Shown here: positions 10,513 through 23,561 of the stretch, piece after piece
Layout of the letters: each line of letters begins with the position of its first letter
Numbering within the stretch: position 1 is the first letter of the stretch
NCBI RefSeq assembly: GCF_002157875.1
Contig: NZ_CP021376.1
Span: forward strand, 1,532,501-1,596,500
Length of the DNA stretch: 64,000 bases
Source of the DNA: Oceanisphaera avium
GTDB lineage: Bacteria; Pseudomonadota; Gammaproteobacteria; Enterobacterales; Aeromonadaceae
Reading direction: 5' to 3'
The notes under the pieces: model-generated
Seen by the model: only the letters and a program-made list of their open reading frames with translations
What the model was told of the DNA's origin: nothing
Database searches by the model: none
Made by a program: the position numbers and the translations under genes

Positions 10513-11498
10513 TTTGTAAACGTATTGCCATAACCCCAGGCGAACCGGCCGGCATTGGCCCCGAGTTAATGCTGGCGTTAGCCGCTCAAGATTGGCCGGT
10601 CGAGCTAGTAGTCATTGCTGACCCTGAATTGATCCAGGCTCGCGCTAAGGCGCTAGGTAAAGACTTAGTCTTACTGCCTTATGATGCCGCGCGCGCACCT
10701 CAGCCCCAGCGTAAAGGCACGCTCACTGTTGCCTCAGTAAAATTAGCCAAGCCCGCTTCGCCTGGCGTACTCGATGAGGCTAATGGCTTTTATGTATTAG
10801 AAACCCTAAAGCGAGCATCCGATGGCAATATGAGTGGGGAATTTGCCGCCGTGGTGACCGGCCCGGTACATAAAGGCATTATTAATAAAGCAGGGGTGTC
10901 TTTTTCAGGGCACACGGAGTTTTTTGCTCAACAAGCAAACGTGCCCGATGTGGTCATGTTACTGGCCGCGCCTGGCTTGCGAGTGGCTCAAGTGACTACG
11001 CATATTCCTTTAGCGTATGTGGCTAAAGCCATTACTGAAGATCGATTAACTAAAATTATTCGTATCTTAAACGCCGAGCTTAAAAGTAAATTTGGTTTAG
11101 CTCACCCGCGTATTTATGTGTGTGGCTTAAATCCCCATGCCGGAGAGGATGGTCATTTAGGCCGTGAAGAGCTAGATGTCATCAGCCCTACTTTAGCAAA
11201 GCTCAATAACGAGGGCATGAACTTAATAGGTCCCGTCTCGGCCGATACCGCTTTTCAGCCTAAATATATGCAAGATGCCGATGCCTATTTAGCTATGTAT
11301 CACGATCAAGGATTACCGGTGCTTAAATACATTGGTTTTGGGCAGGCGGTCAATATCACCTTAGGCTTGCCCTTTATTCGCACCTCTGTGGATCATGGTA
11401 CCGCGCTGGAGCTGGCCGGAACTAATAATATCGATGCGGGCAGCATGTTGTGCGCGCTTAACCAAGCCATTGAAATGATAGAAAAACGCGATGAATAG
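10509..11498 (+). CDS. pdxA: 4-hydroxythreonine-4-phosphate dehydrogenase PdxA
   Basis: NAD-dependent enzyme of the DXP-dependent pyridoxal phosphate pathway that oxidises 4-phosphohydroxy-L-threonine. The 329-aa length is normal. Family motifs seen are [11 protein letters not shown] at the start, GPVHKG near residue 117, the metal-binding histidines (including SGHTEFFA and AMYHDQGL) and NPHAGEDG. It starts at a GTG that overlaps the surA stop by 4 bases, implying translational coupling. The following rsmA start overlaps its 3' end by 8 bases. Confidence 0.96.
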   Translation: MICKRIAITPGEPAGIGPELMLALAAQDWPVELVVIADPELIQARAKALGKDLVLLPYDAARAPQPQRKGTLTVASVKLAKPASPGVLDEANGFYVLETLKRASDGNMSGEFAAVVTGPVHKGIINKAGVSFSGHTEFFAQQANVPDVVMLLAAPGLRVAQVTTHIPLAYVAKAITEDRLTKIIRILNAELKSKFGLAHPRIYVCGLNPHAGEDGHLGREELDVISPTLAKLNNEGMNLIGPVSADTAFQPKYMQDADAYLAMYHDQGLPVLKYIGFGQAVNITLGLPFIRTSVDHGTALELAGTNNIDAGSMLCALNQAIEMIEKRDE

Positions 11499-12297
11499 TA
11501 ACGTTCACCAAGGGCATAAAGCGCGCAAACGCTTCGGCCAAAACTTCTTGCATGACGATTATGTGATCGACCAAATCGTAGATGCTATTTATCCCACAGA
11601 CGACTTTGTAATGGTAGAAATAGGCCCAGGCCTTGGCGCCTTAACGGGGCCGGTCTGTGAGCGGATAAAAAAATTAAATGTCGTGGAGCTAGACCGAGAT
11701 CTAGCGGCGCGCCTTGCCAGTCATCCGTTTTTAAAAGATAAGCTCAATATTCATCAAGCAGATGCAATGAAGTTTGACTTCACGCAACTGCGAGAGCCAG
11801 GTAAAAAGCTGAAAATTTTTGGTAATTTGCCCTACAACATCTCTACTCAATTAATGTTTCATTTATTTGAGTTTGCCGCAGATGTGGAAGACATGCATTT
11901 TATGCTCCAAAAAGAAGTGGTTAATCGTCTCGCTGCAGGCCCAGGTAGCAAAACCTACGGACGCTTAAGCGTGATGGCGCAATATTATTGCCAAGTGGTG
12001 CCGGTATTAGAAGTGGGACCTGAGGCATTTAAGCCCGCACCTAAAGTAGACTCAGCCGTGGTAAAGTTACTGCCCTACGCCACTCCCCCCTATCCGGTGA
12101 GTGATATTGCTTGTCTGTCCCGCATTACCGCCGATGCTTTTGGTAAACGACGTAAAACGATTCGCAATAGCTTAAGTCATCTTTTTAGTGCAGACCAATT
12201 AAGCGAGCTTGGCTTGGATGCTGGCGCGCGCCCTGAACAGTTAACGCTAGCGCAATATGTCACTTTGGCTAATGCGCTCGCTCAACGTAAGGAATAA
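11491..12297 (+). CDS. rsmA: 16S rRNA A1518/A1519 dimethyltransferase RsmA (KsgA)
   Basis: Dimethylates two adjacent adenines in the 3' hairpin of 16S rRNA using S-adenosylmethionine, a late step of 30S maturation. The protein is 268 aa. It shows RFGQNFLHD at 14-22, the SAM motif [11 protein letters not shown] at 42-52 and the catalytic NLPYNIS at 112-118. It overlaps pdxA by 8 bases, and apaG follows after 2 bases. This order matches the E. coli operon. Confidence 0.97.
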   Translation: MNSNVHQGHKARKRFGQNFLHDDYVIDQIVDAIYPTDDFVMVEIGPGLGALTGPVCERIKKLNVVELDRDLAARLASHPFLKDKLNIHQADAMKFDFTQLREPGKKLKIFGNLPYNISTQLMFHLFEFAADVEDMHFMLQKEVVNRLAAGPGSKTYGRLSVMAQYYCQVVPVLEVGPEAFKPAPKVDSAVVKLLPYATPPYPVSDIACLSRITADAFGKRRKTIRNSLSHLFSADQLSELGLDAGARPEQLTLAQYVTLANALAQRKE

Positions 12298-12299
12298 AT

Positions 12300-12674
12300 A
12301 TGTCTTCTGGCGATATTCGCATTACGACTGTGCCTCACTACTTAGCCGAGCACTCCACGCCTGATGAGCAAAACTATGTCTTTGCTTATACGATTACGAT
12401 TCAAAACCATGGCTCAGCCAGCGTGCAGTTATTAAGCCGACGCTGGCTAATTACCGATGCCAATGGAAAAGTATTGGAAGTAGAGGGTGAAGGTGTGGTC
12501 GGTGAGCAGCCTAATATCGCCCCAGGAGCCGTTTTTACTTATACCAGTGGCGTTAATTTAGCGACCCCGCTTGGCGTTATGGAGGGCAGTTATCGCTTAG
12601 TGAAGCAAGATGGCAGTGAATTTGATACCCCCATTGCTCCTTTTCGCTTATCGCTGCCTAATCTTATTAATTAA
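12300..12674 (+). CDS. apaG: Co2+/Mg2+ efflux-associated protein ApaG
   Basis: Small beta-sandwich protein of the ApaG/DUF525 family, 124 aa (E. coli 125). The family signature is present in the YTITIQNHG region and the SRRWLITDANG segment (about residues 30-55), with EGVVGEQP following. The biochemical role is still unclear in the literature; a link to Co2+ resistance has been reported. It lies between rsmA and apaH with a one-base overlap to apaH (TAATG). Confidence 0.95.
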   Translation: MSSGDIRITTVPHYLAEHSTPDEQNYVFAYTITIQNHGSASVQLLSRRWLITDANGKVLEVEGEGVVGEQPNIAPGAVFTYTSGVNLATPLGVMEGSYRLVKQDGSEFDTPIAPFRLSLPNLIN

Positions 12675-13537
12675 TGGCTACGTATATCGTTGGCGATTTA
12701 CAAGGCTGCCTCACTGAGCTTGACACTTTACTCAATGAAGTGGCCTTTCGCCCTTCTCAAGATACTTTATGGTTAACCGGCGACTTAGTGGCCCGCGGCC
12801 CAGACTCGTTAGGGTGTTTGCGCCGCGTGATAGCACTTGGCAATGCCGCTACCACCGTCTTGGGTAATCACGACTTACATTTGCTGGCCGTCGCTAATGG
12901 CATCAATCGCGCTAACCCCGCCGATAAGATCGGTCCTATCTTGCAAGCGCGCGATAGCCAGGACTTATTATATTGGTTACGCCATCAGCCCTTACTTGCA
13001 GAGTTTACTCCTTCCTCTCCTCCGGCTCAGCCAACAGCGACTGCAAACCGCCCCCAAGTGGAAAGCTTTGTTATGAGTCATGCGGGTATTCCACCCCAAT
13101 GGAGCATAGAGCAAGCCCGCAGTGCGGCACGCTTTGTGGAAGCGCAATTACGCTCGCCTCATTACAAAGAACGCTTAGCGCAGATGTATGGTAATAGCCC
13201 TGCTTTTTGGACTGAGGACTTAGGAGAAATAGAACAACTGCGTTTTGCTATTAATGCCTTCACCCGCATGCGTTTATGCTATGCCGATGGACGACTAGAT
13301 TTTGATAATAAATCCACCCTTAGCGCCGCTCCTCGCCACCTTAGCCCTTGGTTTAAGTTACGCCAAGATCGCCAAGATCCGCCGCTGATCTTCGGTCATT
13401 GGGCGGCATTAGAAGGGGAGTGCCAGGTACCCGATATTTATGCGCTAGATACCGGCTGTGTGTGGGGAGGAAGCATGACGTTATTATGTTGGGAAACGGG
13501 GGAGCGTATTAGTAGTCCCTGCCCAGTTTATGCATGA
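12674..13537 (+). CDS. apaH: Diadenosine tetraphosphatase ApaH (symmetrical)
   Basis: Hydrolyses Ap4A to two ADP and also removes Np4 caps from RNA 5' ends. The 287-aa protein has the metallophosphatase motifs GDLQGC (7-12), GDLVARGPDS (36-45) and GNHDLH (64-69), plus a C-terminal GHWAALEG segment. It is the last gene of the lptD-surA-pdxA-rsmA-apaG-apaH operon and faces folA. The insert at about residues 110-130, rich in Pro and Ala, is slightly longer than in E. coli. Confidence 0.96.
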   Translation: MATYIVGDLQGCLTELDTLLNEVAFRPSQDTLWLTGDLVARGPDSLGCLRRVIALGNAATTVLGNHDLHLLAVANGINRANPADKIGPILQARDSQDLLYWLRHQPLLAEFTPSSPPAQPTATANRPQVESFVMSHAGIPPQWSIEQARSAARFVEAQLRSPHYKERLAQMYGNSPAFWTEDLGEIEQLRFAINAFTRMRLCYADGRLDFDNKSTLSAAPRHLSPWFKLRQDRQDPPLIFGHWAALEGECQVPDIYALDTGCVWGGSMTLLCWETGERISSPCPVYA

Positions 13538-13648
13538 AGCGTGAAATAATAGGTAACGAATAACACGGCAATAAAAATGAAGGGTGAGCTGAAAAATATG
13601 GGGATCTGCAACTGCAGCTTTTCCTGCTCACACTTAGCCCTTCACTTC

Positions 13649-14131
13649 TTACACTCGCTTATAAACCTGAAAGCGGCAATTATATTCATTGCGCTCATCG
13701 GCAAGGCGTAACTCTTCACACTCAAGCTGCCAGTCAGCGGCGTGAAACGGAAAGTAAGTATCCCCTTGCACATCCGCTTCAATCAAAGTGAGATATAAAC
13801 GCTGGCTTAGCGATAAGAACGCTTGATACAGCTGCCCGCCGCCCATCACCATCACCTCAGCTTCATCCTTAACTAACGCCAGTGCAGCCGCGGGCGAAGA
13901 GACCACTTCAGTGCCGGTAGGCGCATCGGTTAAGCTCTGGCTAACAATAATGTTGCGCCGCCCCGGCAGAGCGCGCCCAATGGAGTTAAAGGTATTACGT
14001 CCCATTACAATGGGCTTACCTAAGGTAGTTTGTTTAAAATAAGCAAGATCCGCCGGCAAATGCCAAGGCATGGCGTTATCTTTACCAATTACCCCATTGC
14101 GCGTCATGGCCACTATCATGGCAACTATCAT
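13649..14131 (-). CDS. folA: Dihydrofolate reductase FolA
   Basis: Reduces dihydrofolate to tetrahydrofolate with NADPH. The protein is 160 aa with the family motifs VIGKDNAMPW (about 14-23), the RNTFNSIGRALPGR region for NADPH binding and VMGGGQLYQ. The first 24 bases are a near-perfect 12-base tandem repeat encoding MIVA-MIVA, so two ATG starts lie in phase. The first gives a better length match to Vibrio-type DHFRs. It sits opposite apaH, as in E. coli. Confidence 0.96.
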   Translation of the reverse strand: MIVAMIVAMTRNGVIGKDNAMPWHLPADLAYFKQTTLGKPIVMGRNTFNSIGRALPGRRNIIVSQSLTDAPTGTEVVSSPAAALALVKDEAEVMVMGGGQLYQAFLSLSQRLYLTLIEADVQGDTYFPFHAADWQLECEELRLADERNEYNCRFQVYKRV

Positions 14132-14186
14132 CTTTTACCTCAGTTAATAAAGCGGCGACAGCAGTCGTACTGTCGCTCTTTCGATA

Positions 14187-15380
<1,194 letters not shown>

Positions 15381-15433
15381 TCACCCACTGTGCACAGTAT
15401 ATCTAGTTTAAGTAGGGAACGTGCTTTAAAAAG

Positions 15434-15462
15434 CAAAAAGCCCCGCCATAGGCGGGGCTTTC
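15434..15462 (-). terminator. Intrinsic terminator after rpmA, before obgE
   Basis: A GC-rich 10-bp stem (AAGCCCCGCC with GGCGGGGCTT, 3-base loop) is followed on the minus strand by a T-run. It lies between rpmA and obgE, so it probably trims expression of obgE relative to the two ribosomal protein genes. Confidence 0.85.
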
Positions 15463-15481
15463 TTAGTTCGGCTATTACAGC

Positions 15482-15739
15482 TTACTCAGCTTCAATGCTG
15501 ACGAACTTACGGTTATTTGGACCTTTAACTTCAAACTTCACCTTGCCAGAGGCAGTGGCAAATAAAGTGTGGTCTTTACCTAGGCCAACATTAACGCCGG
15601 CGTGGAAACGAGTGCCGCGCTGGCGAACGATGATGTTGCCCGCCAAGACACTTTCACCACCAAAACGCTTAACACCAAGACGTTTACTTTCTGAATCGCG
15701 ACCGTTACGAGTAGAGCCGCCTGCTTTTTTCGATGCCAT
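15482..15739 (-). CDS. rpmA: 50S ribosomal protein L27
   Basis: Ribosomal protein whose N-terminal tail reaches the peptidyl transferase centre. The 85-aa protein begins [16 protein letters not shown], the uncleaved N terminus typical of proteobacteria, and contains the RQRGT and GxDHTLFA segments. It is encoded 17 bases downstream of rplU in the same operon. Confidence 0.98.
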   Translation of the reverse strand: MASKKAGGSTRNGRDSESKRLGVKRFGGESVLAGNIIVRQRGTRFHAGVNVGLGKDHTLFATASGKVKFEVKGPNNRKFVSIEAE

Positions 15740-15756
15740 GGAACTGAACTCCTATC

Positions 15757-16068
15757 TTAGGCGCTGATGCCGGTGATCTTCACTTCAGTGAACCACTGAC
15801 GATGACCTTGCTGTTTGCGTGAGTGCTTACGACGACGGAACTTAACGATTTTGACTTTTTTGCCACGACCGTGAGCTACGACTTCAGCTGTTACTTTGCT
15901 ACCGTCGATGTAAGGAACACCCACTGTAACGTCTTCACCTTGAGCAACCATAAGCACTTTGTCGAATTCGACAGAGGCGCCAGTTTCAACGTCTAATTTT
16001 TCTAGACGAAGTACTAGACCTTCGGTTACACGGTGTTGTTTTCCGCCGCTTTGGATTACCGCGTACAT
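15757..16068 (-). CDS. rplU: 50S ribosomal protein L21
   Basis: A 103-aa 50S protein that binds 23S rRNA. It begins [11 protein letters not shown] and carries the [21 protein letters not shown] signature near residues 71-91. It is the first gene of the rplU-rpmA(-obgE) operon and is divergent from ispB, as in E. coli. Confidence 0.98.
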   Translation of the reverse strand: MYAVIQSGGKQHRVTEGLVLRLEKLDVETGASVEFDKVLMVAQGEDVTVGVPYIDGSKVTAEVVAHGRGKKVKIVKFRRRKHSRKQQGHRQWFTEVKITGISA

Positions 16069-16142
16069 GTTTATAACTCCGAATGATTGGCACTTTTACC
16101 CTCAAAGGGGCGTGCACTAAAACTGTTCTACAATGGTCGCGT

Positions 16143-16171
16143 ATTGTACGCAGATTGCTAGGGTGAGACAA
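16143..16171 (-). promoter_or_regulatory. Predicted sigma-70 promoter of rplU-rpmA
   Basis: Read on the minus strand: -35 TTGTCT (16166-16171), a 17-base spacer and -10 TACAAT (16143-16148), followed by a GC-rich discriminator typical of growth-rate-controlled promoters. It lies about 75 bases upstream of the rplU start codon. Confidence 0.7.
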
Positions 16172-16304
16172 GAGCGCAGCCATAAAAAAATCAGTCTTGT
16201 GCCACACCCCATTAAAGCGGTACTTGTTGGCTTTAACCCTATGGTAAATAGTGTAAAATCGTTATCTCACTGATTTTTGACTGCGTCGTTTGGCTAATAA
16301 TTCT

Positions 16305-17279
16305 ATGGTAGACATGAATAAAATAAAACAACTAACCGAGCAAGATATGCAATCGGTGAATGACTTAATCGGGGCGCGCTTGCAATCTGATGTCGCGCTT
16401 ATTAACCAACTGGGCTTTTATATTGTGAGTGCAGGCGGTAAGCGTATGCGTCCCCAACTTACCGTGCTGGCAGCGCGCGCCTTGGGCTATGAAGGTGACG
16501 CACACATCACCTTGGCCGCCATTATTGAATTTATTCACACCGCTACTTTGTTACATGACGATGTAGTGGATGAGTCAGACTTGCGCCGCGGTCGCGACAC
16601 CGCCAATGCCTTATTTGGTAATGCAGCCAGCGTTTTGGTGGGAGATTTTCTTTATACTCGCGCTTTTCAGATGATGACTGAGCTAGATAACATGAAAATC
16701 ATGAATATCTTAAGCGATGCCACCAATATTATTGCTGAGGGAGAAGTGTTGCAGTTGATGAACTGTAATGATCCCGACACTACTCAAGCCAGCTATATGC
16801 AGGTTATTTACTGCAAAACCGCCAAGCTCTTTGAAGCGGCCACCCGCTTAGCCGCGGTACTTACTCACCAGTCTGAAGAAGTTGAGCAAGCCATGCTTAA
16901 TTATGGCAAATACTTAGGGACAGCATTTCAGCTGGTTGACGACATTATGGACTACAGTTCAGACAGCTCAGACATGGGTAAGAACGTAGGCGATGATCTG
17001 GCTGAGGGTAAGCCTACCCTGCCTTTATTGCATGCCATAGCGGTAGGTAATGACGCCCAGCGTGAACGAATTCGTGATGCCATTGCTCATCGGACCGGCA
17101 TGGATCATTTAGAAGAAATCATGGCGATTTTAGCCGAGACCCAAGCCTTAGAATACAGTCAGCAACAAGCAGAATTAGAAGCGCAAAAAGCCATTGATAG
17201 CTTAAAGGTGCTGCCTGACTCTGAACATAAGCAAGCCTTAATCGACTTAGCCCATTTGGCAGTAAGACGTAATTCGTGA
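16305..17279 (+). CDS. ispB: Octaprenyl diphosphate synthase IspB
   Basis: Makes the C40 isoprenoid side chain of ubiquinone and menaquinone by adding isopentenyl diphosphate units. From the ATG at 16305 it is 324 aa (E. coli 323). Two aspartate-rich motifs are present: DDVVD at about 85-89 and DDIMD near 210, and KRMRPQL precedes the first. Start choice is uncertain: a TTG at 16290 and an ATG at 16314 are in frame and none has a strong ribosome site. A weak -10-like TAAAAT lies at 16254-16259. Confidence 0.93.
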   Translation: MVDMNKIKQLTEQDMQSVNDLIGARLQSDVALINQLGFYIVSAGGKRMRPQLTVLAARALGYEGDAHITLAAIIEFIHTATLLHDDVVDESDLRRGRDTANALFGNAASVLVGDFLYTRAFQMMTELDNMKIMNILSDATNIIAEGEVLQLMNCNDPDTTQASYMQVIYCKTAKLFEAATRLAAVLTHQSEEVEQAMLNYGKYLGTAFQLVDDIMDYSSDSSDMGKNVGDDLAEGKPTLPLLHAIAVGNDAQRERIRDAIAHRTGMDHLEEIMAILAETQALEYSQQQAELEAQKAIDSLKVLPDSEHKQALIDLAHLAVRRNS

Positions 17280-17364
17280 GGTGTGAGGTGTGAGGTGAAA
17301 ATATCGTAGCAACCGTTCTAGAGGTTTGTTCTTATCCCTGCATGCTTTGCCCCTCCCAGAAAAC

Positions 17365-17394
17365 AAAAACGCCAGCTTACGCTGGCATTTTTTA
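17365..17394. terminator. Bidirectional terminator between ispB and purA
   Basis: Six-base stem GCCAGC/GCTGGC with a TTAC loop, flanked by an A-run on the left and a T-run on the right. It serves the converging ispB and purA genes. Confidence 0.8.
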
Positions 17395-17412
17395 TCACAG
17401 TAAAGCGATTAA

Positions 17413-18747
<1,335 letters not shown>

Positions 18748-18828
18748 TTAAGTTATTAAAAACCGAGTCTATCAAATTTTGACCAAAGTCGGAATAAACT
18801 AACACCAACTTGGTGGAAAAACTCGAAC

Positions 18829-18853
18829 AAAAAAAAGCCCGGTCTCCCGGGCT
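18829..18853 (-). terminator. Intrinsic terminator after hflC
   Basis: On the minus strand AGCCCGG-GAGA-CCGGGCT forms a 7-bp GC stem followed by eight T. It separates the hflX-hflK-hflC series from purA. Confidence 0.9.
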
Positions 18854-18858
18854 AGAGT

Positions 18859-19749
18859 TTACTGTGCTTTTCCTGAAGGATCTTTCATAAAGCGGAAGAA
18901 GTCCCCGTCAGGCTTTAATACCATTAAATCCCCACCCTGCTCAAAGCTCTTACGATAGGCTTCAAGGCTGCGGATGAAACTAAAGAACTCCGGATCCTCA
19001 GCATAGGCTTCGGCATAAATCGTGGCCGCCGCGGCATCGCCTTCACCTCGTAAGGTACGGCCATTACGCTGGGCATCGGCAATCATAACAGTTACGTCAC
19101 GATCCGCCTTAGCTTTAATGATCTCCGACTGCTCACGACCTTGAGATCTATGCTCTCGCGCCACAGCGGCACGCTCGGCGCGCATCCGCTGATAGATAGA
19201 AGTAGAGATTTCGGTGGGTAGATTGATCTGCTTAATGCGCACATCCACTACCTTAATCCCTAAATCTGCCGATGACTCTAATTGATCACGTAGTGCGGCT
19301 TCCATCACTTCACCGCGTTTACCCGAAACAATTTCCCGAATCGTTAGGCTACCAATCTCAGAACGCAGACTGTTATTAATACGACGGCGCAGTAAACTTT
19401 CTGCTTGTAAGCGATTACCGCCGCCCGTGGCTAAATAATAAGTAGCAAAGTTATCGATGCGCCATTTTACGAATGAGTCAATAATTAAGTCTTTTTTCTC
19501 AGACGTAATAAAGCGATCCGCTTGATCATCAAGCGTTTGCAAACGCGCATCTAGCTTTCGCACCTGATCAATTAGCGGCACTTTAAAGTGTAGCCCTGGG
19601 CCATAAAGCGTCGGCAACTCGGTACCTTGTTCACGCTTTACTTTGCCAAACTGCAGCACTATGCCTCGCTCACCTTCTACTACCACAAACACTGAGGCAT
19701 AAAAGATAATGGCAATCAGGGCAACAATAACCAATAAACCTTTTCTCAT
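18859..19749 (-). CDS. hflC: FtsH modulator HflC
   Basis: SPFH/prohibitin-family membrane protein that, with HflK, forms a large periplasmic cage around the FtsH protease. The 296-aa protein has one N-terminal membrane segment (about 5-24), the SPFH domain beginning GERGIVLQFGKV and an Ala/Glu-rich coiled-coil. It begins 3 bases after hflK, so the pair is co-translated. Confidence 0.97.
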   Translation of the reverse strand: MRKGLLVIVALIAIIFYASVFVVVEGERGIVLQFGKVKREQGTELPTLYGPGLHFKVPLIDQVRKLDARLQTLDDQADRFITSEKKDLIIDSFVKWRIDNFATYYLATGGGNRLQAESLLRRRINNSLRSEIGSLTIREIVSGKRGEVMEAALRDQLESSADLGIKVVDVRIKQINLPTEISTSIYQRMRAERAAVAREHRSQGREQSEIIKAKADRDVTVMIADAQRNGRTLRGEGDAAAATIYAEAYAEDPEFFSFIRSLEAYRKSFEQGGDLMVLKPDGDFFRFMKDPSGKAQ

Positions 19750-19752
19750 GGC

Positions 19753-20937
19753 TTAGTTTCTCCCTGTTGGACGTAAATTGCCGCTATCAACTTTGGGCGC
19801 GCGAGTTCGTTCACTTCCCGCACCGGCCGCTGCCGCCTGCTTTTGTAAGTCGTTGATATAATCCGAGGTAATAATATTCGGATCGACCTTAGCCTTACGA
19901 TTAGCATTTTGCTCAACCAACTTATCTAACGGTAAGTACATCAGGTTGCTGCTACCTTCTGGCGTATCCACAATCACCTTATTCACCTTAGAATAGATAT
20001 CTTCCATGGTTTCAAGGTAGATACGTTGGCGCATTAGCTCAGGTTGCTCTTTATATAAAGGCATGAGTTGGCGAAAACGGGCCACTTCACCTTCGGCGCG
20101 CAATGCAATCTGCTCTTTATAACCTTCCGCTTCTTGCAATAAGCGCTTCGCTTGACCACGCGCCTTAGGCCGGATTTCTCGGTCATAGGCTTCGGCTTCA
20201 CGAATAAAGCGTTGTTCATCTTCTTGCGCAGCAATGGCGTCATCAAAAGCATCTTTTACTTCTTCAGGTGGGCGCGCGGGCAAGAAGTTAAGATCCAAAA
20301 TCGATAAACCTAAGTCGTAGGGCTCGATAATTGTTTCTAATAACTCACGCGTTGCTTGGCGTACGCCATCACGACCTTTAGTTAACACATCATCCATGGT
20401 GCTGTGACCCACCACAAAGCGCAGCGCACTGTCTAGCGCTTGATGTAAACTGTCATCGGCATTAGTCACGTTAAACAGATAGTCGCGCGGCTCAATCACG
20501 CGATACTGCACTTCCATCTCAACGCGTACTAAGTTTTCATCTTCGGTAAGCATAAAGCCAGATGCAGGTTGTGAGCGCACTGACTCTACGTCTACCGGGA
20601 AGACACGATCAACAAAGGTTGCTTTCCAGCTCAGGCCCGGCTCTACGGTTTGGTAATAATTACCAAAACGCAACACCACCCCTCGCTGAGCTTCACCTAT
20701 GGTATAAAAGCCACTGACGACCCATACCACAAGCGCTATGACCAAGGCGATAATCACGCCAAAAGAGCCAAGGCTGCCTCCGCTTCCGGAATCAGAGCTA
20801 CGCTGACCGAGTAAGCCACCGAATTTATTTCTCAGGTTTCTAATTACCTGATCCAGATCTGGCGGCCCTTGTTGCTTACCGTTATTCCCCCACGGGTCAC
20901 GGTCTTTGCCACCATTTCCAGGCTCATTCCAAGCCAT
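19753..20937 (-). CDS. hflK: FtsH modulator HflK
   Basis: Partner of HflC in the FtsH-regulating complex. The 394-aa protein begins MAWNEPGNGG, has a glycine-rich cytosolic N terminus, a membrane segment at about 60-80, the SPFH domain (GEAQRGVVLRFGNY) and a long coiled-coil. It lies between hflX and hflC as in E. coli. Confidence 0.97.
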   Translation of the reverse strand: MAWNEPGNGGKDRDPWGNNGKQQGPPDLDQVIRNLRNKFGGLLGQRSSDSGSGGSLGSFGVIIALVIALVVWVVSGFYTIGEAQRGVVLRFGNYYQTVEPGLSWKATFVDRVFPVDVESVRSQPASGFMLTEDENLVRVEMEVQYRVIEPRDYLFNVTNADDSLHQALDSALRFVVGHSTMDDVLTKGRDGVRQATRELLETIIEPYDLGLSILDLNFLPARPPEEVKDAFDDAIAAQEDEQRFIREAEAYDREIRPKARGQAKRLLQEAEGYKEQIALRAEGEVARFRQLMPLYKEQPELMRQRIYLETMEDIYSKVNKVIVDTPEGSSNLMYLPLDKLVEQNANRKAKVDPNIITSDYINDLQKQAAAAGAGSERTRAPKVDSGNLRPTGRN

Positions 20938-20983
20938 TTGTCTCTCCGTCTTTCTGGTTTATAAAAGTAACTTTACCAAGCAA

Positions 20984-22270
20984 TCAATCGCTTATAAAGC
21001 GCTGTAACGGCTCATCTTCTTGTTTTAGCAAACGGCGCCAATCTGCTTGCTGCAACCGAATATCTACTACAAACTCTCCTTGCTCACTAAAGGTCTCATT
21101 CACCACGCCATTCAATTCATATAAACGGCTGCGAAGTTTAGACTCGCTGGGCGGCAAGATTAATCGATGCTCAACTAATACTCCTGCAAGCAATTGATTT
21201 AGCGCATCCAGTAAACCCTCAATACCTAAGTCTTGTTGAGCCGACAGCCACACCGCTCGGGGTTGACCCTCGTCATTGAGCTCAATACGAGGCGGGATAT
21301 CATCAAATTTATCTATCTTATTAAATACCATGAGTACCGGTACGTCTTGGGCATCTATTTGCTCGAGCACCGAATTCACCTCATCAATATTTTCATTCAT
21401 CTGCTCATCAAAGCAGTCCACCACATGCAGTAATAAGTCTGCATCGCGCGTTTCTTGTAAGGTCGCCTTAAAGGCGGCAATCAAGTCATGAGGCAAATGG
21501 CGAATAAAGCCCACCGTATCTGCCAATACCACAGCACCGGCATCAGGCAATTCAATTTTTCGAAGCGTAGGATCTAGCGTGGCAAACAGCTGATCCGCAG
21601 CATACACCCCCGCATCCGTTAGTCGATTAAACAACGTCGACTTACCGGCGTTGGTATAACCCACCAAGGACACAGTGGGCGTTGCGGCGCGCTTGCGCGA
21701 ACGCCGCCCTTGCTCTCGTTGGCGCGATACTTTTTCAAGCCGCTTTTGAATCAACTTAATACGCTCACGCAATAAGCGGCGATCCGTTTCAAGCTGCATC
21801 TCACCCGGACCACGCAAGCCAATACCACCTTTTTGGCGGCCTAACTCTTCATAGCCACCGACTAAGCGAGTGGATAAATGGCGCAGCTGAGCGAGCTCAA
21901 CTTGTAGCTTGCCTTCATGGGTGCGCGCGCGCTGAGCAAAAATATCTAAAATCAAACCCGTGCGATTAAGGACTCGACACCGAATAATACGCTCAAGATT
22001 ACGCTCTTGAGACGCACTTAAGCTGTGATTAAAAATAACCACATCTACGTCATGTAGCTGCACTAAGGCAGCTAACTCATCGACTTTTCCCGTACCAATA
22101 AAAAACTTGGCTTGAGGTGAGGCGCGCGTGCCCGTTAATAACCCACGCACCATTACACCCGCAGAGTCCACTAATAACTCCAGCTCTGCTAGGTCTTCAC
22201 GCTCGTGGTCACTATTAAAATCAATGTGAACTAAGATTGCCGACTCAGGGCTTTCATCACGCTCAAACAA
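20984..22270 (-). CDS. hflX: Ribosome-rescue GTPase HflX
   Basis: GTPase that splits stalled or heat-damaged 70S ribosomes. From a TTG at 22270 the protein is 428 aa (E. coli 426). It has the HflX N-terminal domain, the GxxGPGExQLETDRR linker motif, Walker A GYTNAGKST (about residues 196-204), DTVGF and NKID. The ORF continues upstream to a GTG at 22300, but GGGAG lies 8 bases before the TTG and the family N terminus aligns there. It lies 60 bases after hfq. Confidence 0.93.
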   Translation of the reverse strand: MFERDESPESAILVHIDFNSDHEREDLAELELLVDSAGVMVRGLLTGTRASPQAKFFIGTGKVDELAALVQLHDVDVVIFNHSLSASQERNLERIIRCRVLNRTGLILDIFAQRARTHEGKLQVELAQLRHLSTRLVGGYEELGRQKGGIGLRGPGEMQLETDRRLLRERIKLIQKRLEKVSRQREQGRRSRKRAATPTVSLVGYTNAGKSTLFNRLTDAGVYAADQLFATLDPTLRKIELPDAGAVVLADTVGFIRHLPHDLIAAFKATLQETRDADLLLHVVDCFDEQMNENIDEVNSVLEQIDAQDVPVLMVFNKIDKFDDIPPRIELNDEGQPRAVWLSAQQDLGIEGLLDALNQLLAGVLVEHRLILPPSESKLRSRLYELNGVVNETFSEQGEFVVDIRLQQADWRRLLKQEDEPLQRFISD

Positions 22271-22330
22271 GCTGCGTACTCCCAACCATAAGATCACCAC
22301 AGCTTATGCTCGGCCACCCGAGGACAATAC

Positions 22331-23550
<1,220 letters not shown>

Positions 23551-23561
<11 letters not shown>

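Noticed and set aside
13560..13645. Possible terminator between apaH and folA
   Set aside because: GGTGAGC/GCTCAC arms pair only loosely across a long loop and there is no T-run on either strand.
15390..15767. A 125-aa plus-strand reading frame across rpmA
   Set aside because: Antisense to the clearly real rpmA and its terminator.
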